DNA of 64,000 bases, from NCBI GenBank assembly GCA_023091735.1, contig JALKBU010000075.1, positions 29,401 through 93,400 on the forward strand. The letters run 5' to 3'. Under the pieces are notes generated by a model. That model was not told the DNA's origin, searched no databases, and saw only the letters and a list, made by a program, of their open reading frames with translations. Made by a program: the position numbers and the translations under genes. This DNA is from Trichomonas tenax (Eukaryota > Parabasalia > Trichomonadida > Trichomonadidae). Each line of letters begins with the position of its first letter. The first letter of the stretch is position 1. Positions 1 through 8,625 of the stretch are shown in pieces.

Positions 1-1
1 C

Positions 2-394
2 GTTGTTGAGGAAGTTGGAGATTCCGTTTTTGACAAAGAAATACACAAATTGGAAAATTCGAGTTATGAAACTGAAAGAATGATGACGAAACTGTATAAT
101 AAACTTAATTCGTCACAAGTTTATAGTAATCCTATATATATTAAACGCATCAAAGGTCTAGTCCAAGAAATTATCGAACTAAACAAACGAATCAGTAATA
201 TGAATAGTTCTTCATCCACTGGTGATGACAAACCTTCTACAGGAACTGAGTCAAAATCATCATCACAGAATGAAGATATTGATAAAGAAATCAAAGCTGC
301 AAAACAAGAGTTCGAGGGTTTACTCAAGAAACGAGATGAGCTTAAGCAAAAGAATGAAATTCTAAAACAACTTCTTGAATTCAAAATTCTTTAA
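2..394 (+). CDS. C-terminal part of an unknown coiled-coil protein (cut by window edge)
   Basis: The frame is open from base 2 through the TAA at 392-394, with no ATG in it near the edge, so this is the 3' end of a gene starting outside the window. The visible ~130 residues are hydrophilic. A helical segment is followed by a Ser/Thr/Gly-rich linker (around SSSSTGDDKPSTGTESKSSS) and a final Lys/Glu/Leu-rich helix with heptad character. I do not recognise a family; an adaptor or Mediator-like subunit is possible but unsupported. It faces the next gene tail to tail, about 100 nt away. Confidence 0.6.
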   Translation, partial: VVEEVGDSVFDKEIHKLENSSYETERMMTKLYNKLNSSQVYSNPIYIKRIKGLVQEIIELNKRISNMNSSSSTGDDKPSTGTESKSSSQNEDIDKEIKAAKQEFEGLLKKRDELKQKNEILKQLLEFKIL

Positions 395-496
395 TTAAGA
401 TTCAAGACGTTTAATGAACTGATACTATCCTGTATAAATTTTGTTTGTGATAATAAAAAAACTGATATTATTTTATAACATACTCTATTTAAATTT

Positions 497-1798
497 TCAT
501 GATTCCTGTTTGGGTAGTTGATTCCTGAATTCTTCAATCTTCTTCAGCTGTTCTTCGCCCACTTCATCCTCATCTATTTCGTCTATTACTTTAATGTATT
601 CGTTTAAGTAAGGAATGGTAGAAATATCTTCTTCGGTCTTTTCATATACAATTAGTATCATTGTTGCTAAAGCAAGACTCATATCTAGTAGTTGCTCGTT
701 GGAATCCATAGCGAGGACAACTAAGAAAGATACAAAATTCATATCTACTAAATCTAAAACAAAGTCTAAGTCAGCATAACTAAATAATTTCTGAATGTAA
801 AACGTAGCAGCAAATCTCTGAACAAATGTTCCATTTGAAATGATTAGGAAAAGGAATGATATAATAGCATCATCAGAAAGAGGTCTCCACAAATCTGTTA
901 TCTTAATCAAAAAGTATATGAAGTATTCGGGTAAATCCTGACCCAATGTTACACTGGATCCAATTAATAAGTCCCTGAATTCTGCTGTCCATAAGGCTTC
1001 AAATAGCAATTTTGATTCAAGGAACGTGAGGAGTTCTAAAAGGAGTTTTGTTGATTCCATTTCAGTAAGCGCAGTCATAAAGAATTTTTTGTTTATGGAG
1101 TCGAATTGTACTGTAAATCCTGATTTATGAAGTGTATTTATTGATTTTAATATATACTTTAGAGATCCATCAACTTGGCTTTCAACGAGTGTGTGAATGA
1201 TACTCTCGAATTGGTCCATATTCTTTTGTTCAAAGTTTGTGGAAAGAAGCTCACTAACAAACTTTGCATTTAATATTATCACTTGCGCAAATTCATTCAC
1301 TGAACCGAACCATGTTTCACATAATTCATCCACAAAATAGTTCTCAATAAGGAAATCTGCGAACTTAGGAATATTGATTGTTAAGTATATAATGAAATCA
1401 AACAAGTATTTAAATACTTTTGTTTCATGAGATGTTAAAACATTTAAAATTCTTGCGTAAAATGTTTCAAATTGATCTTCATTGAGTTGCAATATATTGC
1501 TATTAAGAAATTTTGTTAATAAATGAAGACTTTCTATTAAAATCGCTATATTCGTAGTTTCATAAAAGTTTTTTAATGCGTATTCAACAATCCCGGATTC
1601 CTCGAAGATTTTCTGTATAGATACCTTTGAAGTAGAGAGCATTCTAATGAAATATTGTAAGCCTATTAAAATTTGATCATCATTGTCTGTATTTAATGCA
1701 TCAATATACTGTGGCATGTCAACTAACTCCTGTGGTAAAGTATTTCGTACCGAATTCAGTATGTGACTGGAAATTGGGTCACGAATACTAGATTTCAT
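497..1798 (-). CDS. ARM-repeat protein, importin-alpha-like
   Basis: A 433-residue all-helical protein made of armadillo-like repeats. The start resembles the first ARM repeat of importin-alpha: a segment on how many units are affected (NTDNDDQILIGLQYFIRMLS), then an 'IFEESGIVEYALKNF' block matching the family's 'vI..GvVp..v.fL'. The C-terminus is acidic (DEIDEDEVGEEQ). Importin-alphas carry nuclear cargo using Trp/Asn pairs on ARM helices. Those pairs and a basic IBB domain are not obvious here, and at 433 residues it is shorter than the usual ~520. It could be a divergent importin-alpha paralogue or another ARM scaffold. No clear initiator lies just upstream of the ATG. Confidence 0.5.
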   Translation of the reverse strand: MKSSIRDPISSHILNSVRNTLPQELVDMPQYIDALNTDNDDQILIGLQYFIRMLSTSKVSIQKIFEESGIVEYALKNFYETTNIAILIESLHLLTKFLNSNILQLNEDQFETFYARILNVLTSHETKVFKYLFDFIIYLTINIPKFADFLIENYFVDELCETWFGSVNEFAQVIILNAKFVSELLSTNFEQKNMDQFESIIHTLVESQVDGSLKYILKSINTLHKSGFTVQFDSINKKFFMTALTEMESTKLLLELLTFLESKLLFEALWTAEFRDLLIGSSVTLGQDLPEYFIYFLIKITDLWRPLSDDAIISFLFLIISNGTFVQRFAATFYIQKLFSYADLDFVLDLVDMNFVSFLVVLAMDSNEQLLDMSLALATMILIVYEKTEEDISTIPYLNEYIKVIDEIDEDEVGEEQLKKIEEFRNQLPKQES

Positions 1799-1996
1799 TC
1801 AGAATAATAAAGACCAGTCAACATTGATACGAATCAAAAGGTTACATATGAACAAATTTATAACTTTGATTCGGCAATTATCAATAAATTTAAATGTATT
1901 TTTAAATTGGTAAAATAATAGGTTTAGTTATGTTAACTACAAAGTGCTAGGCTGATTTTGCATACAAAAAGATATCAAATAACAATATGAATAAAG

Positions 1997-2209
1997 TTAA
2001 TAGCCATAAGATCTCAAAATCTCCGCAACATGCACATCAGCTTCGAAACAGTTTTGTGCCTGAACTCTGTCAGTATGGTAAGCGAGAATGAAGCATGTCT
2101 TGCATCGAGAAACCATTAAACCTGAAGAGTGATAACGAAGAATTGAAAATTCTGTTCCTTTTAAGTAATTTTGAAATTTTACTAAGATATGTACATGAAC
2201 AAAAAAATT
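1997..2209 (-). pseudogene. Gene fragment, roadblock/LC7-like C-terminus
   Basis: A less AT-rich patch between two genes reads as protein on the minus strand, ending at a TAA (1997-1999). The frame has no ATG at its head; the first is at 2116, which would give only 39 residues. The stretch TEFSILRYHSSGLMVSRCK followed by CFILAYHTD resembles the last beta strands of a roadblock/LC7 dynein light chain (pattern 'LtflRirskk.eimvapd...livvq'). The N-terminal half is not visible upstream, where the DNA turns AT-rich at about 2165. I see no trichomonad-type intron boundary. Most likely a broken copy. Family identification is tentative. Confidence 0.3.
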
Positions 2210-2577
2210 TTAATAACCTAAAATGTATTATTTTAGAAAAGTAATAATAATATAATGTTTATTTTGATTTTCAGTCGAATGCCAAATGGAAAATTCTTCG
2301 AAAATGTTTAGGTGCTTCCAGCTCCATTTCTTTATTATAAGGATTGCTTCTCGCTCTCAGCATTGTATCTTAAAAGCATAGGCTTAGTGTTGGTTACATA
2401 TTTGCTTGCTAGAAACTTCTTCCCGATGTATTTATTTCATTTGAAAAAATTTAAATTTTTCTTTAATTTTTCACACCCCCTTTCTAAAAAAGATAGCCCC
2501 TATATTTCATTGAAGTATTTCTTGACTCAAAAAATCGAACAACTGTGGTAGCAAATTGCATAGTTATACCAATACTT

Positions 2578-3072
2578 TTATTCCGGACAATAATTAGTGA
2601 TGTATTCCTTAACTTTATCTTGGAATTGTCCTTTGTTTTTCTGGAACATTTGTGCAGCTTCCATATTTAATGGAGAATTTGGATTTGGTTCGTAGAAAAG
2701 GAAATAGAGTGTTTGATTTAACATTGTTATAGAATACAAAGGAAGGTAGTTATCACGCAATATATTTAAGCAAACTGGACCATCTTCATCGATATTCGGG
2801 TGCCAAACGCGAGTCAAACACTTCACACTTGGAGGGGTAATCGGCCAGTCGTCAGGAATTACAAATTCGAATAAGAATTTACCACCACGCCAGAAGCCTT
2901 CAGTTGGTTGAACTGTTACATGGAATTTCTGAATGTTGTTTGGATCAGGGATTGAGATTTTGCAGCCCTGGTTGATAGCCTCTTCAAGGTCCTTGTTCAA
3001 ACGGACTTGAGCAGAGTTAGCTTTGTGTTTTACAGCAAGAATTTTGTTCACTGCATCATTCTTGTCAGACAT
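2578..3072 (-). CDS. Ubiquitin-like conjugating enzyme E2, UBC12 (NEDD8) type
   Basis: The 164-residue protein is a complete E2 fold. The HPN motif (about residue 91) precedes the active-site cysteine C101 in VCLNILRDNYLP. Features favouring the NEDD8 E2 (UBC12/UBE2M/UBE2F) over ubiquitin E2s are the N-terminal extension with 'ANSAQVRLNKDLEEA', the 'F.V.i.PdEGFWRGGKF' segment, 'CLNILR' and the 'FYEPNPNSPLNMEAA' block. It would transfer NEDD8 from the E1 to cullins. The gene is head to head with acetyl-CoA synthetase, with only 54 nt between the two ATGs, so they probably share a promoter region. Confidence 0.85.
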   Translation of the reverse strand: MSDKNDAVNKILAVKHKANSAQVRLNKDLEEAINQGCKISIPDPNNIQKFHVTVQPTEGFWRGGKFLFEFVIPDDWPITPPSVKCLTRVWHPNIDEDGPVCLNILRDNYLPLYSITMLNQTLYFLFYEPNPNSPLNMEAAQMFQKNKGQFQDKVKEYITNYCPE

Positions 3073-3110
3073 CGAACAATTTATAATATAACCTTATATC
3101 GATAAAACCG

Positions 3111-3116
3111 TCATTT
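3111..3116 (+). promoter_or_regulatory. Initiator (Inr) TCATTT of acetyl-CoA synthetase
   Basis: Matches trichomonad Inr TCA(+1)Y(T/A). Predicted start A at 3113 gives a 14-nt 5' UTR. Confidence 0.6.
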
Positions 3117-3126
3117 TTTTGATAGA

Positions 3127-5052
3127 ATGGAATATGTTCCACGAAACCACCAGAAGTACATCAGCATGAGGAAGAGGGCTGAGGAAGATCCAGTCAACTT
3201 TTGGAGCGACACTGCGAAGGAAACAATTACATGGATAAATTCTGATTTCAAGAATGTGATCGCCGACATAGGCGAAGAGAACTCTTTTTGGTTCGATGGT
3301 GGCGTCATGAACACATGCTACAATGCTGTTGACCGCTGGGCCGATGCAAATTCAGATAAAGTTGCCTTAATTTACGAAGGAAACGAACCATCTGATCAAT
3401 ACACAGTCACATTTGGACAACTCAAGGAAAAGGTTTGCAAGATGGCAAACGTTCTCCTTGAACATGGAATTAAGAAGGGAATGACTGTCGCTTTGTACCT
3501 TCCTGTTAGCGTTGAGTGCATCATTTCCATGATGGCTTGCGCAAGAATCGGTGCAATTCACACAGTTATCTTTGGAGCCTTTGCAGGCACAGCCTTAAGC
3601 TATAGAATCTCAAATTCTGAGGCTACACTTGTTGTCAGCGCAGATTCATACATGCGCGGTGTCAAGAAGATCCCAATGAGGAAAACACTTCTCTCTGCTC
3701 TCGAAAATTGCCCGCAAGTTAAACACGTTATATTCACAAATTACGAAGAAACAGAAGCCAAAGATCTACCATACACAATCGAAAGCTTCAATGCACTCCT
3801 TGAGGCTGCCAGTGCTGAATGTGAGTGCATTCCAATGCAAGCTTCAGAACCATTATTTATTTTATACACATCTGGCTCTACAGGCGAGCCAAAAGGCATT
3901 ATCCATCGTATTGGGGGATACAGCGTAGCATCAGCTCTTACATTCAAGTATGTATTTGACATTGATTCAGAATCAATTTTCGGATGCACATCAGATCTTG
4001 GATGGATTACAGGGCATTCATATGTCTGCTATGGTCCACTTCTTAATGGCATCCCAACTCTCATTTTTGGATCTCTTCCTCTTTATCCAGATGCTAAGAG
4101 ATCTTGGGAGCTTATTTCGAAGTTGCGCTTAACACATTTCTACACATCACCTTCTGCTGCACGTGCTATCGCTGCTCATATCAAGACAGTTGATCAAATC
4201 AAGGATTATGATATCTCAACTCTCCGTGTCATCGGATCTGTCGGTGAAACACTTGATGAGGAAACCTGCATCTACTTACATGATGTCCTTGGCCAGAAGA
4301 AGTGCTGGATTGTTGATACATACTGGCAGACAGAACTTGGATCAATCATTGCTACATCAGTTCCAGGTATTGAGAAGTTGCCACCAGGTATCGTTGGCCG
4401 CTCTCTCTTTGGCACAGAAATCGTTCTCATCGATGCTGAAGATCATCATGTCATAGCATCAACACGCTCAGGCAATCCTTCAAAGATCGAGACCGGACTT
4501 TTGTGCATTGCAACACCATGGCCAGGCTTAGCCAATGCGGCATTCAAGTCCACAAAGAGTTTCAAGGATATATATATTGTTAAGGATACACACTTCTTCT
4601 CAACAGGTGATACAGCTCAAATCGATACAAATGGTTACATCAGAATTACAGGAAGAATCGATGACCAGCTTTGCGTTAACGGACACAGAGTTGGTCCAGC
4701 TGAAGTTGAAGAGGCTATCATGAAGCTCGATGATGTTCATGATACTGCTGTTGTTGGTATCCCATCAAAGAAGACAACTCAGGAAATCGTTGCCTTCGTT
4801 GTCTCTAATGTTGAGAGTGATGAGATGAAGAAGAGAGTCAGCGACACAGTTACACAGAACTTCGGTGCTATCGGAAGACCATCAAAGATTATCTTTGTCA
4901 AGGCATTACCAAAGACAAATAGCGCCAAGATCATTAGAATGCTTCTCAAGGATATTTTGATTAATGGCCAGAAGCCAGCACAACTTCCACATACACTTGC
5001 AAACCCACAAGATATAGACAGAATTGTTGAGGCAATTATAGCTTCTAAGTAA
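3127..5052 (+). CDS. ACS: Acetyl-CoA synthetase, AMP-forming
   Basis: A 641-residue ANL-superfamily enzyme making acetyl-CoA from acetate, ATP and CoA through acetyl-AMP. The P-loop-like motif YTSGSTGEPKGI lies near residue 247. The substrate motif 'DTYWQTELGS' (acetate/propionate type, Trp present) follows, then the hinge and C-domain signature TGDTAQIDTNGYIRITGR. The catalytic lysine is K601 in PKTNSAK; the usual glycine of PKTxSGK is alanine. Length is typical. It could also act on propionate. Codon use is biased to C-ending codons, suggesting good expression. No organellar presequence is obvious, so a cytosolic site is inferred. A clean Inr sits 14 nt upstream of the ATG. Confidence 0.92.
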   Translation: MEYVPRNHQKYISMRKRAEEDPVNFWSDTAKETITWINSDFKNVIADIGEENSFWFDGGVMNTCYNAVDRWADANSDKVALIYEGNEPSDQYTVTFGQLKEKVCKMANVLLEHGIKKGMTVALYLPVSVECIISMMACARIGAIHTVIFGAFAGTALSYRISNSEATLVVSADSYMRGVKKIPMRKTLLSALENCPQVKHVIFTNYEETEAKDLPYTIESFNALLEAASAECECIPMQASEPLFILYTSGSTGEPKGIIHRIGGYSVASALTFKYVFDIDSESIFGCTSDLGWITGHSYVCYGPLLNGIPTLIFGSLPLYPDAKRSWELISKLRLTHFYTSPSAARAIAAHIKTVDQIKDYDISTLRVIGSVGETLDEETCIYLHDVLGQKKCWIVDTYWQTELGSIIATSVPGIEKLPPGIVGRSLFGTEIVLIDAEDHHVIASTRSGNPSKIETGLLCIATPWPGLANAAFKSTKSFKDIYIVKDTHFFSTGDTAQIDTNGYIRITGRIDDQLCVNGHRVGPAEVEEAIMKLDDVHDTAVVGIPSKKTTQEIVAFVVSNVESDEMKKRVSDTVTQNFGAIGRPSKIIFVKALPKTNSAKIIRMLLKDILINGQKPAQLPHTLANPQDIDRIVEAIIASK

Positions 5053-5203
5053 CTTTATAATAGAATTACCTTGCATTATTAAAATTTCACTTTTTAGATT
5101 GATACATAATTATACGAATCCTCATATTAAGGAAAGGTTTAATTAGTTCTTATTGAAAAAGAAATATAATACAAGTCAATGGTTTTCAACCTGCTGAAGC
5201 TTG

Positions 5204-5217
5204 AATTAAAAGTGACA
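5204..5217 (+). promoter_or_regulatory. AATTAAAAGTGACA element upstream of the GOST-like gene
   Basis: Exact 14-nt copy of a word also at 48272 and 49897. It ends 15 nt before the preferred ATG at 5233 and is followed by a second AAAAGGTGACA right against that ATG. Confidence 0.4.
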
Positions 5218-5232
5218 GTACAAAAGGTGACA

Positions 5233-6573
5233 ATGTTCTTTGCTTTCGCAAGTTTAACTTTTTCTTCGTTGTTTCGTTTTAACGACGAAGTCATTCCAAA
5301 AGGCAAAATCATACCCAGGATGTTCGACATGACTCCTGGATATCTTCGTCTCAATATTTCTATCACGAAATGTGATGGAAACTGTGAAATCGAGTTGATA
5401 GCATTCGAAGAAGTTCGTAGGAATCAAGTGTTCTTCGCGTCTGACAACTACCAGGCTGTGTGTTGTTCGCCGTCGAGGAACTGCTCGAACAGTATCCATT
5501 ACAATGACCCAACTCCAGTAATTCGCAGGCCAATTGAGATCAAAACTATCGCAGATACCAATTCTATCGAAAGTGATATACTTTTAGAGAAAATAGTTAC
5601 CTTGAACAGAATTGATTTATCAAGTTTCCAAAGTGCTGATATTGAACTTCCACGTCGCGGAATTTGGACAGTTATGATTGCAAATTGCGGTGCCAATGAT
5701 GTAAATATCGATGGAAATGCGACAATGGCTAGAAGAATCGGCTATCTCGACGATAGATTGCGTAACAATCATTATGTCTCAATCTTACAGATTATAGCCG
5801 GTTGCTTATACATATTCATCTTCCTTTTCACTATTTGGAATTCCACACCTCATTTTGAGCGTGATCACTATATTGAGATGATAACATGTGGTGTTTTCAT
5901 TTTCAATGGTTTCTTGTCTTGGGGCTTCTTCTACTTACTTAACAAATTTGTTGATATTCATTTTTCAGTCGTTATTATTTTTGTAATTTTACATTCATTT
6001 TGTATTGTAGAAATGCTTTACGCAATATTCTCTTCACTTCAAAGACCTGTAGAAATTCCAATATTCAAATTCTCATTACTTGCCATTCCAATTATAATCG
6101 GATATATTTTCCAAATGTATGGCTACGTCAATTTCGCGCAGCGTACAACAGGAAAGTGGTTGTTCGGATATGGCAAGTATCCAGCATTCCTCTTCATAAT
6201 TCAATCCGTTATTCATATTAGTTTATCTTATTATTCCTTCACACACAAGCCAAATGAGTCCCTTGATGGTGAAAGGAGACCACGTCTTGTTGGTTTGTTC
6301 TTTGGATCTGCAACAATGTATGTTATAATGAACTTCGCTCTCTTCTTACTGAGAATTAGATCCAATGTTATTTCCACAAGAAAGAGTGAGTGGGTTCCGT
6401 GGTCAATTACGCCTCTTATCATGTTTTTCCTTCTTGCAATTAATGGTTGGTTTGTTTCCAATATTAATACAGAAGGTTGGGTTGTTTTAGGATCAGGTCC
6501 AATTGGATCAGGTAAGGATGTCGATGAACAAGGAATCGCCCCTCTTGCGGACGATGATCCATTTGATAATTGA
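5233..6573 (+). CDS. Seven-TM membrane protein, GOST/Wntless-like
   Basis: An ATG at 5233 is preferred over one at 5179 because it begins directly with a hydrophobic signal peptide (MFFAFASLTFSSLF) and follows a recurrent upstream element. The ~446-residue protein has a Cys-containing lumenal/extracellular domain of about 190 residues. Seven hydrophobic segments follow (roughly residues 195-415). The short cytosolic tail is acidic and ends DDDPFDN. This signal peptide, beta-rich domain and 7-TM layout is that of GOST proteins (GPR107/TMEM87) and Wntless, which work in Golgi/endosomal trafficking. Sequence similarity by eye is weak, so the family call rests on architecture. Confidence 0.5.
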   Translation: MFFAFASLTFSSLFRFNDEVIPKGKIIPRMFDMTPGYLRLNISITKCDGNCEIELIAFEEVRRNQVFFASDNYQAVCCSPSRNCSNSIHYNDPTPVIRRPIEIKTIADTNSIESDILLEKIVTLNRIDLSSFQSADIELPRRGIWTVMIANCGANDVNIDGNATMARRIGYLDDRLRNNHYVSILQIIAGCLYIFIFLFTIWNSTPHFERDHYIEMITCGVFIFNGFLSWGFFYLLNKFVDIHFSVVIIFVILHSFCIVEMLYAIFSSLQRPVEIPIFKFSLLAIPIIIGYIFQMYGYVNFAQRTTGKWLFGYGKYPAFLFIIQSVIHISLSYYSFTHKPNESLDGERRPRLVGLFFGSATMYVIMNFALFLLRIRSNVISTRKSEWVPWSITPLIMFFLLAINGWFVSNINTEGWVVLGSGPIGSGKDVDEQGIAPLADDDPFDN

Positions 6574-6781
6574 AATCATTCATAGATCATGTTTATATGT
6601 TATTGCGAATAGAAATATTATGAACTTTCTAATAAAGTATTGTATTCTTTTAGTTATATTTCTAATTCTATTTTTCAAATCATTTAAGTCATTAATTGTA
6701 GATAAAATCATATCAAACGCTTGAAATAGAAACAATTCTTTAGATTATTTAACAAACAAACAAGATTAATATAAAATATAA

Positions 6782-7234
6782 TTATTTCAATGAACTCTGA
6801 ATTCCCATTTCTCTCTCTAAGTTCATAAGCTCAACAAAGTATCCTTGCTTTTCAAGATCTAATTGACGCATTGCAGGATCTAATAATTGAATTTCTTGTA
6901 AAAGCTTTTCATTTTCTTCTCTTTTGTTACGAATCAATTCCGCAAGAGCAATATTTTCTAAGTATATCTGTGCTGTTGTTAGCTTACTAAGATCTTTCTT
7001 TTCTAATTTATCGGATTCTTCATCTGCCATTGATGTTAAGTCCTTTTCGTAAATGTGATACAAAATTTGCGCATTTTCAATTAAGTTCGGACATGAACTA
7101 ACAGCTTCATTTCTATAAAGTTCAGGAACAGTGTTATATATTGCTTGATTTAAGTCGTCGTATTTCTTTTTCGATAGGTTGTCTCTTAGCCATCGATCTG
7201 TTTGGTCAGCTTTATACTGTGAAACTGGTTTCAT
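6782..7234 (-). CDS. Small coiled-coil protein of unknown function
   Basis: 150 residues, almost wholly helical. A first half with a compact motif (WLRDNLSKKKYDDLNQAIYN) is followed by a long Glu/Leu/Lys coiled coil from about residue 75 to the end. I do not recognise a family. Length and layout resemble small kinetochore or dynactin-type coiled-coil subunits, but no diagnostic motif is seen. Two initiator-like TCATA words lie 3 and 11 nt upstream of the ATG. It diverges from the next gene with only 78 nt between the two ATGs. Confidence 0.6.
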   Translation of the reverse strand: MKPVSQYKADQTDRWLRDNLSKKKYDDLNQAIYNTVPELYRNEAVSSCPNLIENAQILYHIYEKDLTSMADEESDKLEKKDLSKLTTAQIYLENIALAELIRNKREENEKLLQEIQLLDPAMRQLDLEKQGYFVELMNLEREMGIQSSLK

Positions 7235-7242
7235 TATGAAAA

Positions 7243-7247
7243 TATGA
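7243..7247 (-). promoter_or_regulatory. Initiator TCATA of the 150-residue coiled-coil gene
   Basis: Predicted start A at 7245, giving an 11-nt 5' UTR. A second TCATA (7235-7239) lies too close to the ATG. Confidence 0.45.
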
Positions 7248-7312
7248 AACCGACATTTACATCAAAATCTGCCAAGTAAGTTATTAAAAAAGGTGACAAA
7301 AATAAAATTTCG

Positions 7313-7789
7313 ATGAGTTCTTGGCTCGAGAACATCAAAAATCAGCATGGATCTCTTGTTGAAGAAGAGGAGGAAGAGGAAGAAGTTGTTGAAAAACAGA
7401 ATCCTCCTTCAGCTGAAGTTAAAACTGAAAATCAAAACAACACTCCAGAAACAGTCGAAAATTCTCAAAATACACCACAGGAAATCAAACAGAATATAAA
7501 AGAAAATAAGGAAACTAAATATAAATATCAAGGCCCATCAACAAAGGAAACATATTTATTTGCCACGAGTATCCACAAAATTCAATCAAAACAAGAAAAA
7601 GGATATGTTCAAAACCTATTAAATATCAGAACAAACATTTCAAATGTATTAGATTCCGCATCAAAACCACTTGAAGAAGTCGGATTCTTGAATAAGGCTG
7701 CAATATCAGCTAAAAACCGATACGTTAATCTCAGAAGGTCTATCCTTTCTGTTCCTATCCCACATAAGATTGTCACACAAGCTAAATAA
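7313..7789 (+). CDS. Hypothetical protein with acidic N-terminal tract
   Basis: 158 residues beginning MSSWLENIKNQHGSLV and then a run of eight Glu residues and an Asn/Gln/Glu-rich low-complexity linker to about residue 75. A more ordered C-terminal region follows (YKYQGPSTKETYLFATSIHK onward) with Leu/Ile-rich helices. I do not recognise it. An AAAAGGTGACA word (about 7287-7298) lies 15-26 nt before the ATG, like the element seen at several other genes. It is convergent with the RRM gene, 48 nt away. Confidence 0.55.
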   Translation: MSSWLENIKNQHGSLVEEEEEEEEVVEKQNPPSAEVKTENQNNTPETVENSQNTPQEIKQNIKENKETKYKYQGPSTKETYLFATSIHKIQSKQEKGYVQNLLNIRTNISNVLDSASKPLEEVGFLNKAAISAKNRYVNLRRSILSVPIPHKIVTQAK

Positions 7790-7837
7790 ATTTTTTGTAT
7801 TATTGATATCAGATATATTACGAATACAAACATGCTT

Positions 7838-8368
7838 TTAATTCTTGTAAGTCTTTGACTTCCATTTGGATGGTTCAATGTGAATCTTTACGTTACCAAT
7901 AAAAGTTCCTTCCATTGTTTTCATTGCGTTGATGTAATCATTGACATCCAAGAGGGAGACAAAGCCATAGAACTTACCACGACCTGATGAATCGTGAACG
8001 ACGTGTGCCTTTGCAAATGATTTAAAATGCTTAAAAGCTTCGTATAATTGATCATCACGGGCAGATGAGTGAAGTCCTGTGATTCTAATTCTGTAATCAT
8101 TTTCTGGCCATTCTGATAAAGAAGAATCATTCCAAACTCTTCCTGCATCTTGGCGAATATATTTTACTGAAGATTTTACATTCTCGCGAATGGATTGTTT
8201 ATGTTCTTCTCTCTTTTGGAATTTAACTGCATAAGTATTTGTACTTTCTTGTTGGCCAACAACAACAGCTTCTTCTTTCTTTATAAACTGCTCCTTTGGC
8301 TTATCGAGAAGCTTTGCTTCATACTCAAGTTTGAGTAACTCCTTCATCATTTCATCATCTTCAGCCAT
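7838..8368 (-). CDS. RRM RNA-binding protein, RBM42-like
   Basis: A 176-residue protein with one C-terminal RRM. RNP2 is IRITGL and RNP1 is GKFYGFVSL. The pattern 'HFKSFAKAHVVHDSSGRGKFYGFVSLLDVNDYINAMKTMEGTFIGN' type spacing and the closing W-K (SKWKSKTY) match RBM42, a splicing-associated protein. The N-terminal ~90 residues are charged. The start is the ATG at 8368 (MAEDDEMM), not one further upstream at 8449. An initiator TCATA puts the transcription start at 8379, which leaves the upstream ATG outside the mRNA. Confidence 0.8.
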   Translation of the reverse strand: MAEDDEMMKELLKLEYEAKLLDKPKEQFIKKEEAVVVGQQESTNTYAVKFQKREEHKQSIRENVKSSVKYIRQDAGRVWNDSSLSEWPENDYRIRITGLHSSARDDQLYEAFKHFKSFAKAHVVHDSSGRGKFYGFVSLLDVNDYINAMKTMEGTFIGNVKIHIEPSKWKSKTYKN

Positions 8369-8376
8369 TTTTAAAT

Positions 8377-8381
8377 TATGA
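8377..8381 (-). promoter_or_regulatory. Initiator TCATA of the RBM42-like gene
   Basis: Predicted start A at 8379, 11-nt 5' UTR. This decides the start codon at 8368. Confidence 0.55.
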
Positions 8382-8388
8382 CTATATC

Positions 8389-8399
8389 TGACATGTAAA
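8389..8399 (+). promoter_or_regulatory. TGACAYGTAAA element (TGACATGTAAA)
   Basis: One of six exact copies in the window. Here it sits about 10 nt upstream of the predicted transcription start of the RBM42-like gene, in antisense to it. Confidence 0.35.
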
Positions 8400-8625
8400 T
8401 CAACAAGAGTCAAAATTATCTGAACAGACTTAAAACAAAGTTGTTTCATGCTTAGCGGTATATAATTTAATAAGCAGCAGAATATTTTTTTTATTTAAGC
8501 ATCATAGATATTAAATGAAATTTTCATGTGCTTACAACTAAAATAGTTCATGCAGTTAAATACCTATTGTTAAAATATTCATATTTATTTATACTTAACA
8601 AACGATTTTTCAATTATAAACTTTT

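Noticed and set aside
2312..2551. 79-codon plus-strand frame rich in Phe, Leu and Lys
   Set aside because: Composition is that of AT-rich intergenic DNA, no motif, no Inr, and it overlaps no conserved feature.
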